From contig VHZZ01008604.1 in NCBI GenBank assembly GCA_009801015.1, positions 1 to 31,212 on the forward strand: a stretch of DNA of 31,212 bases, written 5' to 3'. The translations under genes were made by a program, and so were the position numbers. Shown piece after piece: positions 1 to 11,200 of the stretch. A model generated the notes under the pieces. It had not been told where the DNA came from, searched no databases, and saw nothing but the letters and a program-made list of their open reading frames with translations. Within the stretch, counting starts at the first letter, position 1, and every line of letters starts with the position of its first letter. Origin of the DNA: Silene noctiflora. Lineage: Eukaryota > Streptophyta > Magnoliopsida > Caryophyllales > Caryophyllaceae.

Positions 1-1699
1 GCCATCCTTGTGGTTCGACACCCTTATTATACTACTTAATTTGGGTTTTTACAAATTCTTTTTGACCGGGAGTCGACGACTAAATCCCGCGCATATCAGT
101 AGCTCCCGTCATAAGGGGGATGTGTACATTAATGATCTGGGTTCGCTCGTTGCGATGAGCGAAGATTAGGTGGTACGGCTGCGGTCCCCATTGGCGGTGT
201 GAATTATTTGTTGCAATGGGTAATCTGGCAGGGCTACACACCTTGGTGTGTAGTCGGTTACTGAGTATATTGGAGTTGGTGGATTGTTTGTTTACTATTG
301 ATTAAATTGTATGGCCACGTTTATCTTATGTCGTTTATTCAGTTGACTGAGCCCATTTATTGTTTTCAAACTGTGGTGATTCATTCGGGGATGGTGAGCA
401 GTGTGACTTTCATGTTTAGTGTGGATGCTATCTTGGTTTAGCTGCAGGGTTGGAAAGGTTGCATGACATAGAGTCGATCGTTAGACGATAGTAGTGTCAC
501 CAGTTGTACTTTCTTATTTTTTATAGTTGAGTTGTTTACCTTTTGTTCTGCTGTACGTTGTAAATGAAGTATTAAATGTTCTTTCATGGTCAATTTGATA
601 AATTTACCTCTGGCAACCGAGATGGCAGCTCCCCTATTTATCAAGGAAGGCCTAGTTAAGGCTCATTGGCAAGTGGAGGTGTTACAGCCTCGATTTTCGT
701 CGATAGCTTATACTTTTTGGATCATGAAATATGTTATTTAGCCATCAAATTCTATGCCGAACCCAAATATGTCGTTATTTTTTAAAAACAAAATTTATAA
801 GGTGGAGTTCTCACGGTTCTCATTATGTTGGTGGTTCTCACCGGATCTCAATTCTACAGATATAATTATAACAATATATATTTTTTTAAAGTAATAAAAA
901 ACAAGATATTGTTTAATCACCTTAACTTGAGCTTTTTGAGCTGAACCAATATCAACTCAGCTTGACTCATTAAGTTTTCGAGCTGAACTCCAATTGCTTG
1001 CGAGCTATCTCGTCTCATTATAACCTTTGAGTGCACCTTTGTCAAACAACACAAAAGCAAGTAAAGAATAAACCCATAAAAGTTCCCGTAACCACATCAT
1101 GTTTTGCTTCAACGTATGCGCGGCTCATGAAAAACACTTAAAATAGTCTTAAAAACATAAACTTTCGGCTTTTGGGAACAACCCACCTCCTTGTGTCTCG
1201 TAGAGTTGAAGCCTTGTAGGTGAAACATGCAATCAGAGTACTGTCATAACATTTACATGCATATGTAAGCTTTCTTACATCGGTAACACATCATATTATT
1301 CTAGATTAACCCTGGACTTGAGTAGTCGTCGAGGGGGCCTTAAACTCCAACTTATTATGTGGGAAATGTAGGAAATTAGAGCGACAACATACGATATTTT
1401 ATCAATTCGTATTCGCATTATCTATAGCCTCATTAGCCAAGATAGAATCATTTGAAGTAACTGATAAGAGTTAAATCATAAGTCTGTTAGGGATATGTCG
1501 AAGTAATACCAGACGTGGCAATTTTGATCTTAAACAATTTATTTTCATTGGGAGGAGACCTTGATGCTTCATCGACACCCACATCCACATCCACATAAGT
1601 GGCAAACTAGAAGAGTTGTACACACTTGTTAGTATACTCTTCTACTAACATAAAGCCTTGCACCGAACAAAGGAATTATTGCTCCTTTTGTCACCTTAA
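1..1699. other. Repeat-derived non-coding DNA, no gene seen
   Basis: No open reading frame here looks like a protein. The first 100 bases (a TGGTTCGACACCC string followed by a T-rich stretch) look like the untranslated end of an LTR retrotransposon, but I see neither a second LTR nor a primer-binding site. Bases 900-1020 are rich in GAGCT-type short repeats. The stretch is best read as decayed retroelement sequence, possibly continuous with the gag remnant that follows. Confidence 0.4.
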
Positions 1700-1922
1700 T
1701 TATTCAAGATATAATCCCTTTTCACGAGCTTCATTAAACAAAGCTTGATTGACCCCTAATTGAGCCTCGAGATCAGCTTCAACAACGTCCCACCAATTCT
1801 CAAGCTATTCTTTCAGGTAATAGGTAGTAATGTTCACTTTATCCCCCTTGGAACAATCAATAGTGAAGAAATACTTTCTCAATTTCATTGACCCAAGCCT
1901 TAAAAGTAATCAAATCATTCAT
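1700..1922 (-). pseudogene. Degenerate Ty3/gypsy retrotransposon gag remnant
   Basis: On the minus strand an ATG at 1922 opens MNDLITFKAWVNEIEKVF, then hits stops and at least one frameshift. In another frame the strand continues with NITTYYLKE, a stop, then LENWWDVVEADLEAQLG and LFNEARE. The order W-x-x-EIEKVF, then YYLK, then ENWWD is the signature of the plant gypsy-type retrotransposon gag (Retrotrans_gag) domain. Several stops and shifts show it is dead. No protease or reverse transcriptase of the same element is visible, and the LINE begins about 130 bases further on. Family assignment rests on motif recognition alone. Confidence 0.55.
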
Positions 1923-2051
1923 ACCACCATGAGGTAGGTGGGGCGACGAGCAAAGAGACTAAAAACATACTAATTATGAAGGTGGTTGTTGTTACTTGTT
2001 AGCGTGGTTGATTTTTAAAAAGTTGAAAAATATATAAAAAAAAATATAACG

Positions 2052-2067
2052 AAAAACTTATTTTTGT
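2052..2067. repeat. Left target-site duplication of the LINE
   Basis: AAAAACTTATTTTTGT is repeated exactly at 4440-4455, just after the A-run that ends the LINE. It marks the 5' boundary of the insertion. Confidence 0.9.
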
Positions 2068-4439
2068 TTTTCATAATTCTATTAAGAAGATGATGCTTAT
2101 GAATAAGGTTTTGAGAATTGAGGATAAATATGGTAAGGTGTGTACTGAAGGGGATCAAATTCAGAAGGCATTTCTGGATTATTACGAAGGTCTGCTTGGT
2201 ACATCTACTACTACAAAGAAGGTTAATTTCGATGTGGTTAGAAGGGGGAAATGTTGTAGTGCTGATCATTGGGAGTATTTGGCTAAACATGTGACTGCTG
2301 AGGAAGTGAAGAAATGACTTTTTAGTATTCCTAAGGATAAATCCCCAGGACCTAATGGGTATACTAGCTAGTCAATTTTTCAGAGATGCATGGGACATTG
2401 TTGGGAAGGATATTTGTGAGGCAATTATTAATTTCTTTGAGACTGGCAAACTACTGCATCAACTTAATACCACTGTCATCACTCTAATTCCTAAATTGGA
2501 CAGGCCTACTAGTGTGACTCATTTTAGGCCTATATCTTGCTGTAATGTCTTGTATAAGACTATTTCTAAGTTACTTTGCAACAGATTAACTATGGTATTG
2601 CCTGATATTATAAGTAGAAATCAGGGAGCTTTTATTCAAGGCAGAAGAATACTGGAGAATATATTGGTTTGTCAAGATTTAGTGAGGCTCTATAGTAGAG
2701 GAAAGGTTTCCCCTAGGCGTATGTTCAAGCTTGATCTTCAGAAAGCCTATGATTCCATTGAGTGGCAGTTTGTGGATCAGATGATGGAGGCTTTAGATTT
2801 CCCTGATAAGTTCAGAAAGTTGGTGATTGTGTGTGTGTCATCTATATCTTTCTCTCTGAATCTCAATGAGACTTTATTTGGTTTCTTTAAAGGAAGAAGG
2901 GGTTTGAGGCAGGGTGACCCAATCTCTCCTTTACGTTTTACTGTGTGCATGGATTATTTAACAAGAGTGTTGAATTTTGCTTCAAGAAACTGGTATTTTA
3001 GATTTCATCCTCTGTGTAGTGGATTGAGATTGAACCATTTATTATTTGCTGATGATTTATTAATGTTTTGCAAAGGGGACGTGAGGTCCATAATGTTACT
3101 GCTGAGAGCTTTTTCCACTTTTTCCGTGGCATCGGGATTAAGGGTGAATGCTGGTAAGTCTGAGGTGGTGTTCAGTGGGGGTGGCTGATCAATTGAAGCT
3201 GGACATTACTCAAGTTTCTGGATTTAAAGAAGGTGCTCTACCTATGAAATATCTGGGTATTCCCATTTAAACTACCAGATTGTCAAAGCAGGACTGCCAA
3301 ATACTGGTTGAGAAGGTGGTGAGTAGAATTAAAGTATTGGTGCAAGAAAGTTAAGCTATGCAGGGCGTCTGGTACTGATTCACTCAGTTTTTAATACACT
3401 GCATAACTATTGGGCATCCATCTTTTTGATCCCAAAAATTGTTATTAAAAGAATTGAGGCAGTTTGTAGAAACTATCTTTGGGATGGGGGGACTGAGTAT
3501 CAGAAGGTACCAATGGTGGCTTGGCATAAGGTCTGCTGCAAAAAGAAAGAAGGAGGATTGGAGATTAAGGAAGCAGGGTTATGGAATATGACAACTTTAG
3601 GGAAGTTGGTGCATCGGATTTATACTAAAGATGATAGATTGTGGGTGAAATGGGTGGACCATGTTTATATGAAAGGGGAGAATTGGGACAATTATAATCC
3701 TCCTCCTGATTCCAACTGGAATTGGAGAAACATCTATAAAATCAAAGAGAGGATGAGGGCAGGTTATCATAATGGTAATTGGCTCTTTCATCCCTCTGGT
3801 TATACTATTAGTTCTGGTTATATCTGGTTGCAGGGTGTGCACCCCCTGTTCACTGGCATAGGGACGTATGGGACAGTTGGTGTGTGCCCAAACATTCTTT
3901 TATAGGATGGTTAATCTATCATCAGGCTTTGAACACAAAAGAGAAGCTGTACAAGCAAGGAGTTTGCACTGATGCCTTGTGTGTTCTATATGGAAGAGAT
4001 ACTGAGACACATGAGCACTTGTTTGCTCAGTGTCCTTATAGCAGACAAATTATTTATGGGATTGAAGATTGGCTGCAACTGAGACTATCTGACAGCTCTA
4101 ATGGGATGTCTAAAGTACAGATAGGTGTTAGAAGAATGGTTAAGATGACAAGATGGTATATGATATGGCTGGAAAGAAACAAATGTCGATTGGAGATGCA
4201 ACTGTCCAAACCTAGGAGACTGGTGAAGGATGTTAAATTGCTAGTACATGATCGTGTGCAGCAAAGGAAGGCTCAAATTAGTTTGCCTAGTGATAGAGTT
4301 TGGTTACATAATCTAGATATAATGCTTTAATGTGATCTAGTTAAGATGAAATTGGAGTAGTTAGTGAAGGTGCTTTATTTATATTATATGGTTGTATGTT
4401 GATATTTTCATTAATGAAAAACTTACATGTTACCCAAAA
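2068..4439 (+). mobile_element. 5'-truncated L1-type LINE with broken reverse transcriptase
   Basis: Non-LTR retrotransposon remnant. Reading from 2090: NKVLRIEDKYG (end of the linker before the RT), SIPKDKSPGPNGYTS, then RT block A FKLDLQKAYDS (around 2728), block B GLRQGDPISPL (around 2902) and the catalytic FADD motif in LLFADDLLMF (around 3045). ARKLSYAGRLVLIHSVFN and a zf-RVT domain follow (PKHSFIGWLIYHQAL, then CxxC-type HEHLFAQCPYSRQI up to 4330). The frame is broken by a TGA at 2315, a four-base AGCT duplication near 2367-2374, an extra G in the G-run at about 3176-3181, a TAA near 3268, and shifts near 3340 and 3870-3890. The upstream endonuclease and ORF1 are missing. The element ends in a short A-run (4436-4444) and is flanked by a perfect 16-bp duplication, so this is one target-primed insertion, truncated on arrival. 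Confidence 0.93.
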
Positions 4440-4455
4440 AAAAACTTATTTTTGT
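4440..4455. repeat. Right target-site duplication of the LINE
   Basis: AAAAACTTATTTTTGT is identical to 2052-2067. It overlaps the end of the A-run, as expected for LINE insertion at an A-rich site. Confidence 0.9.
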
Positions 4456-4545
4456 AGACATGATAAGTAGAAGTCCACTCCCAAATTTAGGGAAAAATAT
4501 GTCTATCTCAAGATTATCAATGCTTTAGCCGAGTTCAGCCCAATA

Positions 4546-4657
4546 AGACCCTGTTCTTTTGGACTTAATTTCAGTTCATTTCAGCTCTATTCAGTTCAGA
4601 TTTATTAAGTTCAGTTCGGTTCAGTTCAGACGATTTCAGTCCAAAAGAATAGGGCCT
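4546..4657. mobile_element. 112-bp MITE with 20-bp terminal inverted repeats
   Basis: The left end AGACCCTGTTCTTTTGGACT and the reverse complement of the right end AGGCCCTATTCTTTTGGACT match at 18 of 20 positions. TA dinucleotides flank both ends (4544-4545 and 4658-4659), consistent with a Tc1/mariner-type duplication. The interior is made of short TTCAGTTCAG repeats and has no coding capacity. Confidence 0.7.
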
Positions 4658-4659
4658 TA

Positions 4660-5090
4660 GTATTATTCATAATCATGCTAAAAGAAAAAAATTATTCCGA
4701 TAAAATCGAGCCCAGTTGAAAATTTGAGAAAATCTATAGAAAGCGAGATTGAGCTAGAGCTCAAACTCGAGTTCACACTTGAGCTAAGTTGGGCTGGGTA
4801 TCGACTCAGTTACCCACTTACCCCCCCTCAAAATTAAGAACGGTAAAAAAACGAGCACATTGTAAAAGCGGGAAGGGGGAGAGTAGATTAGATACGCAGA
4901 ATAATCCAAGTCCCCCGTTAATCTCTGGATGGCGTCGCGAAAAACACTCTTGATAATGTCTTCAATCTTCCCCTAACATTCACCATCTTCTCACTTTCCT
5001 CTTCTTTCGCTTCTCCATTACTTCATCTCTCTCTCTATATATATATACTCCGTCACTTTCCCCAAATCTCTACCTTCCGAATTATCCTAC
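4660..5090 (+). promoter_or_regulatory. CLPX promoter and 5' leader region
   Basis: The stretch up to about 4850 shows nothing recognisable beyond GAGCT-rich low-complexity sequence. A pyrimidine-rich run (about 4982-5036) leads into an alternating TA tract at 5035-5046 (CTATATATATATA), which could be a TATA element about 80-90 bases before the CLPX start codon. A 15-codon ORF (4929-4976) would be an upstream ORF if transcription starts before it. The transcription start cannot be fixed from sequence alone. Confidence 0.4.
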
Positions 5091-5261
5091 ATGTTTAATT
5101 TTGACCTCGATTTTTCCGATTTTGAATATGTCCAGCATTTTTCGATGGAAGAGACTCGCCGCCGCCGCCGTCAATGTCACGCGCCGATCCGTCATCTGCG
5201 CCGGTCACCGCCGCGTCGCTCTAGCCTCGCCGCCGCCGGTTTTCAGCCAGGAGCGATGTAA
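5091..5261 (+). other. Upstream ORF overlapping the CLPX start codon
   Basis: ATG at 5091 opens a 56-codon frame ending in TAA at 5259-5261, in a different frame from CLPX (ATG 5128). Its ATG has T at -3, while the CLPX ATG has A at -3, so leaky scanning past it is plausible. If the TATA-like tract at 5035-5046 is used, this would be the first ATG of the mRNA. It may equally be a chance frame in GC-rich sequence; the peptide matches no family I know. Confidence 0.35.
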
Positions 5262-8200
5262 ATGGGGCGGCGGAGCCGGTAACAATGACGGTAATTATCG
5301 TCGTCAAATTAGAGCTGAGGTTAATTGTCCTAGGTGTTCTAGACATATGGATGTGCTTTTTACCAATGGTAATGGTAATAATAGTAATAATGTAGATGTT
5401 CAGGCGGTTAGTGTGTGTCCTACTTGTAGATCAGCTTTTTACTTTTATCCTTATAAAGTTGCTCCTCTTCAAGGTAGTTTTGTCGAAATCGCGAGCAATA
5501 GTAACAATGATGATGTTAAGGATAAGAGTGACATTTTTGATAACGATGAAAAAATTAAGGATATTGAAGAGAGTAATAATAGGATTCAGCCGCAAATTTG
5601 GGAGGTGTTGAAGAATTCATACATTGGCGGTGGAGCTGGAGGTGGAGATGGTGGTGGGGAGACGCCGGAGAATGGAATGACGGTGCATAGGCCGCCAATG
5701 CCGCCATTTATGCCTGGGGTGCATTATGCTAGGGGTGCTGGGTATGGTGGTCGGCGTGGTGGTAAGGGTGGAGGAAAGCGCAGTGGTGGGAGTGGGAAGG
5801 CGGAGAAGAGTGATAAATGGGGAGGGGCTAATTTAGGGAAGAATTTACCGACACCTAAAGAGATTTCTAAGGGGTTGGATAAGTTTGTTATTGGTCAACA
5901 TAATGCTAAGAAGGTTCGATTTTCCTTCTTAGCTGAATATATCTGATTTCTTATGTGCACTAGAATTCCTAGATGAGTTGTTTGGTTGTTTATTAGGATG
6001 AGGTTTATACTCCGTGTAGTACTTAGAAATAGAATACTTGGTTATGTAAACTTGGTGAATCACTGAATCTCGCGTGCTTGTAGAATTACTCATTGCTTGC
6101 TTAGTTTTAGTCTGAAATACGCCATTTAAATTGTTTGTATGTTGAAGTCGATTGAGTTTGTTTTCTGCATGGGTATTAGGGATCCTAGTATTCCATTACC
6201 TTCACGAATGCTAGGTTACTTAAACTCGTTTAGAAGTGTCCACTAATTGTGGACTCGGCTGTTTCTCTGAAATATTGCGTGTCCAGATATCATACCCATG
6301 TCAGAGTATCGAGTGTCACACGGGTACAAGAGAATAAAAAGAGTCGGAGTAACATAGCATGAATGGAGAGAGGGTTGGCATTGAAACTGTTGTATAAACA
6401 TATGCTGGTGGACTGGTGGCGGAAATTGATCCTTTCTTTTCATTCTTAGTAGGGGGAGGAGGGGTGTGGGGGAGGTTGGCTTTTTGTTAAAACGTTGAAA
6501 ACCTGTTTCTTTACATTAGTAGTTCACATTTTGCAGGTCCTTTCTGTTGCCGTACATAACCATTATAAGAGGATATATCATGCTTCATCGAAAGGGTTTG
6601 TCTAATTGCCATCCTGATATATCGTAGTTTCTTCCACAAAGATTTTGTCTTTCTTATTGACCGTGCAAAATGTGTGCTCTGATGTGCTATGAGTATTAAG
6701 ACGACTTAGTTGGATTCATTAGTAATCTTTGAATGGTTTTGTTTTACTATGTGTTGTTCTACACTTATAAGGGTTTGATACTAGATCAGAAGCTCAATTG
6801 CCTGCTACCGACATTGAGAATGATGACGTCGAATTGGAAAAGAGCAATGTCATATTGATGGGTCCAACTGGTTCTGGTAATTTTTGTTTATTCCAAACGT
6901 TTTGTGCTGTACATACCTTACATTTGGGAATATTTTTGCAGCTCTTGTTTTCTGCATAAGCTTTAACTTACCTATTGCAAAACAGGGAAGACATTACTTG
7001 CAAAAGCACTTGCTCGTTTTGTGAATGTACCTTTTGTGGTTGCGGATGCAACAACCTTAACACAGGCAAGCTTTCTGTATCTGGTACTTTTTTCCATTGG
7101 CATCTAATAAGGATACGGGAGGGTGAAAGCAGGAGTAAGATTAATTGACAGTTCAGTGGCTGCTTGGACCTTTTATAAATATATTTTCGTACAATATGCT
7201 TGTATCATTGTTATTTGAAGATCCATGAATAATAGGATTTGTAGGACCACAACTCTTCTCTTTTCGAAGGTAGTCAAAAAAGTATTTTTTTTTATCGTCA
7301 TGGCTGTATTGTGGTCCATATATCTCTCAAAATTGGACCAAGAACCTGAAAGAAATGAATGCACTTTTAAATGTCGAGATTAAACTAGTATGCACATAAG
7401 ATGCATACATGTATTTGACTACAAATATCTTTCCCGGTCTATGTTGAATGCTGTGTCATGCTATTAATGTTATCTTAATGGCTGCTTCTAGTCAAATATC
7501 AATGAATTAGGGCATTAAGATGTAGTCTTTTATATCGCTTTACTCAACTAAGTGTTATATTCCGTATAAATTGACTCTCTGGCGCCTTAGACTCTTGCTA
7601 GATTCTCAATAGATGTGCAATGACTCTCTCTGCAGGCTGGCTACGTTGGAGAAGATGTTGAGTCAATATTACAGAAGTTACTTTTGGTATGTTATATGCC
7701 ATATGCAGAAATTCATCATAAATTCAAGTACCTTACGTTTTTCTGCAACTGTTGTTGGTGATGCCATTTAGTATATTTTCATTACATAAATCTTCTGGTA
7801 CTTTTTGACGGGAATCTCAGTACATACTTAGGGCGGGAGCAGTATTACTTTTATGAGCTTAATCAGGCAGTTTATGCAATGGAATTTATTGACCTACGAA
7901 CTATGGTTTTCTTTTCGAGTCTTCCTCTGTTGTATTGAACCACTATTTTGAGGCTTGAAGGTTGACCTAGCTGCAGGCTGAAATTGGTTGGAGGTTTTAT
8001 GGTGAAAAGAAAGCTTTGGGTCAATATGAACGCAGATTACATCTCAGTCACTATACAATAAAAATATACTCGTAATAAATTCCTATTCCAGTGAGTTCAG
8101 TCTAATTGGTTGAAGTTTTGTGTACTTATAATTCATACGGAGCACTTCTTAAAAATAGTATTGGCTTGAATTTGTAGTGGACAACCGCTGAATAACTTTA

Positions 8201-11200
8201 GTTTGCATTTCCCTAGGAGTCAAAGTCTCCTTGTTTTGGCTTGGGAATTAAAATTCATACTTCTTAAAAATAGTATTGGCTTGTATTTTTAGTGGAGAGC
8301 CTCTGAAAAACTTAATTTTACATCTTTGTATGAGTAAAAGTCTCAGTATTTCTTGGCTTTGGAATTCGTTAGGATAAAGCACAATAATCTGATTAGTGAG
8401 AATATGTCGTTGGAGAGGACGTTCTGGAGAGAAATAATTCATGTTGGGGATGTAGTTTGAGTTTTGGATCTTTTCTTAGGGTAAGATTATTGGTAGTCTT
8501 AAGACAAAACTCACTCAAGACTACCAATAATCTACTTAAATCTGGATAAAGTCTTGAGTTGAGTCTTGGAATCCAAGACTCAACTTAAGACTATGTAAAA
8601 GTCTTGACCCCAACTTTTTATAATGACAACCAATAAATGACTACCATGTGTTAAAGTATTATTGTTTCCTTTTTTATCAAAAATCGCATAAAAAAATGTG
8701 TAGTGGAAAAGTAGAGTGAAGGATAATGTATAAAGTCTGAGGTGAGTCCGAACAATAAAGAAATAATAAAAGTTGGTGAAAAGCTGATGTGGTAGAGTCT
8801 GACGGATAATCTTATCCTTACCTTATACCTATCCTTTTACTTAAGACTCATTACTCTTTAACTTGTACGGAGTATTATTTTACAAACCTCTTTTGCCACT
8901 TTAGTTTTTGGCACCTAAAAACTTTTAGTCTTGGGCTTTGCACATTTTTCTTTGTTTATTTTCACAACGTACTTGGTTATTCATCTTTATTTTATTTTAC
9001 TTTTATTTTTACCACACCTTTGACCGTATTGGTGGAATCATGTCCAAACGGTTTCGGAAGATGATTCATGTTAGCGACCCCAAATTATGTTGGGACTAGG
9101 TTCCGTTGTTGTAAAGCAACATAATTCGATATTTGTACGCACTTTGTGTAGCGAAGTGACCCTTGATTAATGCAATTGTCTGCGTGCCTGCTTACAATTT
9201 TTAAGGCACTGGGTAATGTTGTTGGTTTAACTTTAAGCAGTGTTCTAGCAGGATTGACCCGCTAACCTCGAGTATAATGAGCTGAATGTTTCTGGGAGAA
9301 CCATTAATAGTTTCTAGGTTGAGCCCTCTAGGACCATTTTTTGCTTACTTTTGAGAATTTTATCAAACTTGCCCTTTATGAATTTGGTTGTGCAGTGATG
9401 AAATTTACTGATTGTTGTTGACTATCACTATATTTGTGGTGTTGGTTTTTGCTTATCTTAACGTTTTTTCTTAACATTGCTTAACTTTGCTGAAATTTAC
9501 TCAATGTTGCTGACATTTACTGGATCTTGGTGAACTCTATCCACTTTTGTGCAACTTTGCTGTTATTAAAATTATCAAATTTAATTTTTGAGGATGTACT
9601 TTAGTGTTTAGACTCTGTGAGGAGGGCTGAGGATAAGAAACTTGGAAAGGACCATGGTGATGTGTGCTTTTATGGCAATTTTTTTTTTTACTAGTATTTT
9701 TGAAAAGGTAATGTTCATTAGGAGAGCTCTATGGCCAATAGCTATGCAATTTTGTACGCCTGATTATTATCATCTTAGCATACCAAGTATTAATTATCCC
9801 TATGCTTCCTTGTGGGCTTTGTTTCAATTTCAAGTGGCTCCTTCAGTTATTCTGCTTCTATGTGTTCTGTGATGCAATTATCTTGTCCCGTTTTTTTTTT
9901 TTTTTTTTAAATTGATGGATAGGCTGCGGACTTCAATGTTCAAGCAGCACAGCAAGGAATTGTCTACATTGATGAAATCGATAAGATAACTAAAAAGGTT
10001 CCTAATTTTCTCTCTCTGCTCCTTTTCTCTTTCCATGAGATTATGTGTGCTATTAGTTTGTTCGTACACTATAAAGACAGGCAGCTTTTAATAACTAACT
10101 TGTTTTCTTAATGTTTTTCTTATTCCTGTTGTCCTATTTGTTTCTGAATGAGAAGAGTTTAGAAAGTAAAAACATCTAGTTTCTTTTACAGGCTGAGACC
10201 ATGAATGTTAGCAGAGACGTCTCTGGTGAAGGTGTGCAGCAGGCTTTGTTGAAAATACTTGAAGGAACTGTGAGTGATACACAGTGGTTTTTTATTTGGT
10301 TACACATCACATGCAAGTCATTCACTTCTGACTATGGATTTTTATTTGTTGTGATTTCTAAACATTCCCTTATCGTTTCAGTTATTAAGCTGCTAGTAAG
10401 GTAAAGGATTTTGAGTCAGACACACACTTGTTGACTGTTTTTCCTTTCTTGTACAAAATGATGACCTAACCTAAGATCGTACGGTATGAACTGTGGGTCA
10501 TTATTCAATTCAATAAGCTTAATTTGAGTATAAATAGGAGCACAAGAATTCCTCAAGAACCAAACTATGAAAGGACCAAAGTCTATCCATGTCAATGAAG
10601 CCAGTTCAAACCTGCGTACTTCACAAAAAACCTATATCTTGCGGTTTTAGCCTGAATGTTATATTTGGGACCGTGCTATGTTTACACGTCATGTAAGACC
10701 ATGGATTACATGTCCGGTATTTGAGTGGTGATATATAATGTAGCACCACACAAGAAAGGTCACCAGAAACCCTCTTTCCTTGTGCCCTTTTGACAATTGT
10801 CTAATTGGCGGTGATCATAGGATGGATATATAAAATGAATCCTATTTGTACCCTGAATAGGTTTGGTTTTCTGAAACTATCATTAAAGGTGGATTCTTGG
10901 TGCTCACGAAAGGGGTGGATTTTGAAAATTATGGTTAAAGATGGTAATTTGTGCGTGGTATTAGTAGCTGCGATAAGATTAGGGCTGCTTTATGCCTGGG
11001 TTAAAGTGTGAGAGAGAGTCATGCTCATGAGTTTATTTGCGGGGAGAAAACTAGTGACAGTGCCGATGATAGGGAGCTGAAGTAATGTGAGAGTGGATTG
11101 GCTGTAATGAGCTGAAGTTTTTATACAGTATGGAGTGTGTGCATTCACTGTTGGTAGTAGCTCTTCAAGACTCACTAATATGTTACATCTTTGCTTTTTA

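Noticed and set aside
438..644. 68-codon minus-strand ORF
   Set aside because: No motif, and it lies in decayed retroelement DNA.
5101..5127. Extending CLPX upstream to a TTG start
   Set aside because: Plant nuclear genes start at ATG; the first in-frame ATG is 5128 and gives a normal basic presequence.
6774..6784. Acceptor ATAAG before GGTTTGATAC as the start of CLPX exon 3
   Set aside because: With the GT donor at 6596 it creates an immediate stop. The AG at 6783-6784 restores [14 protein letters not shown] in frame.
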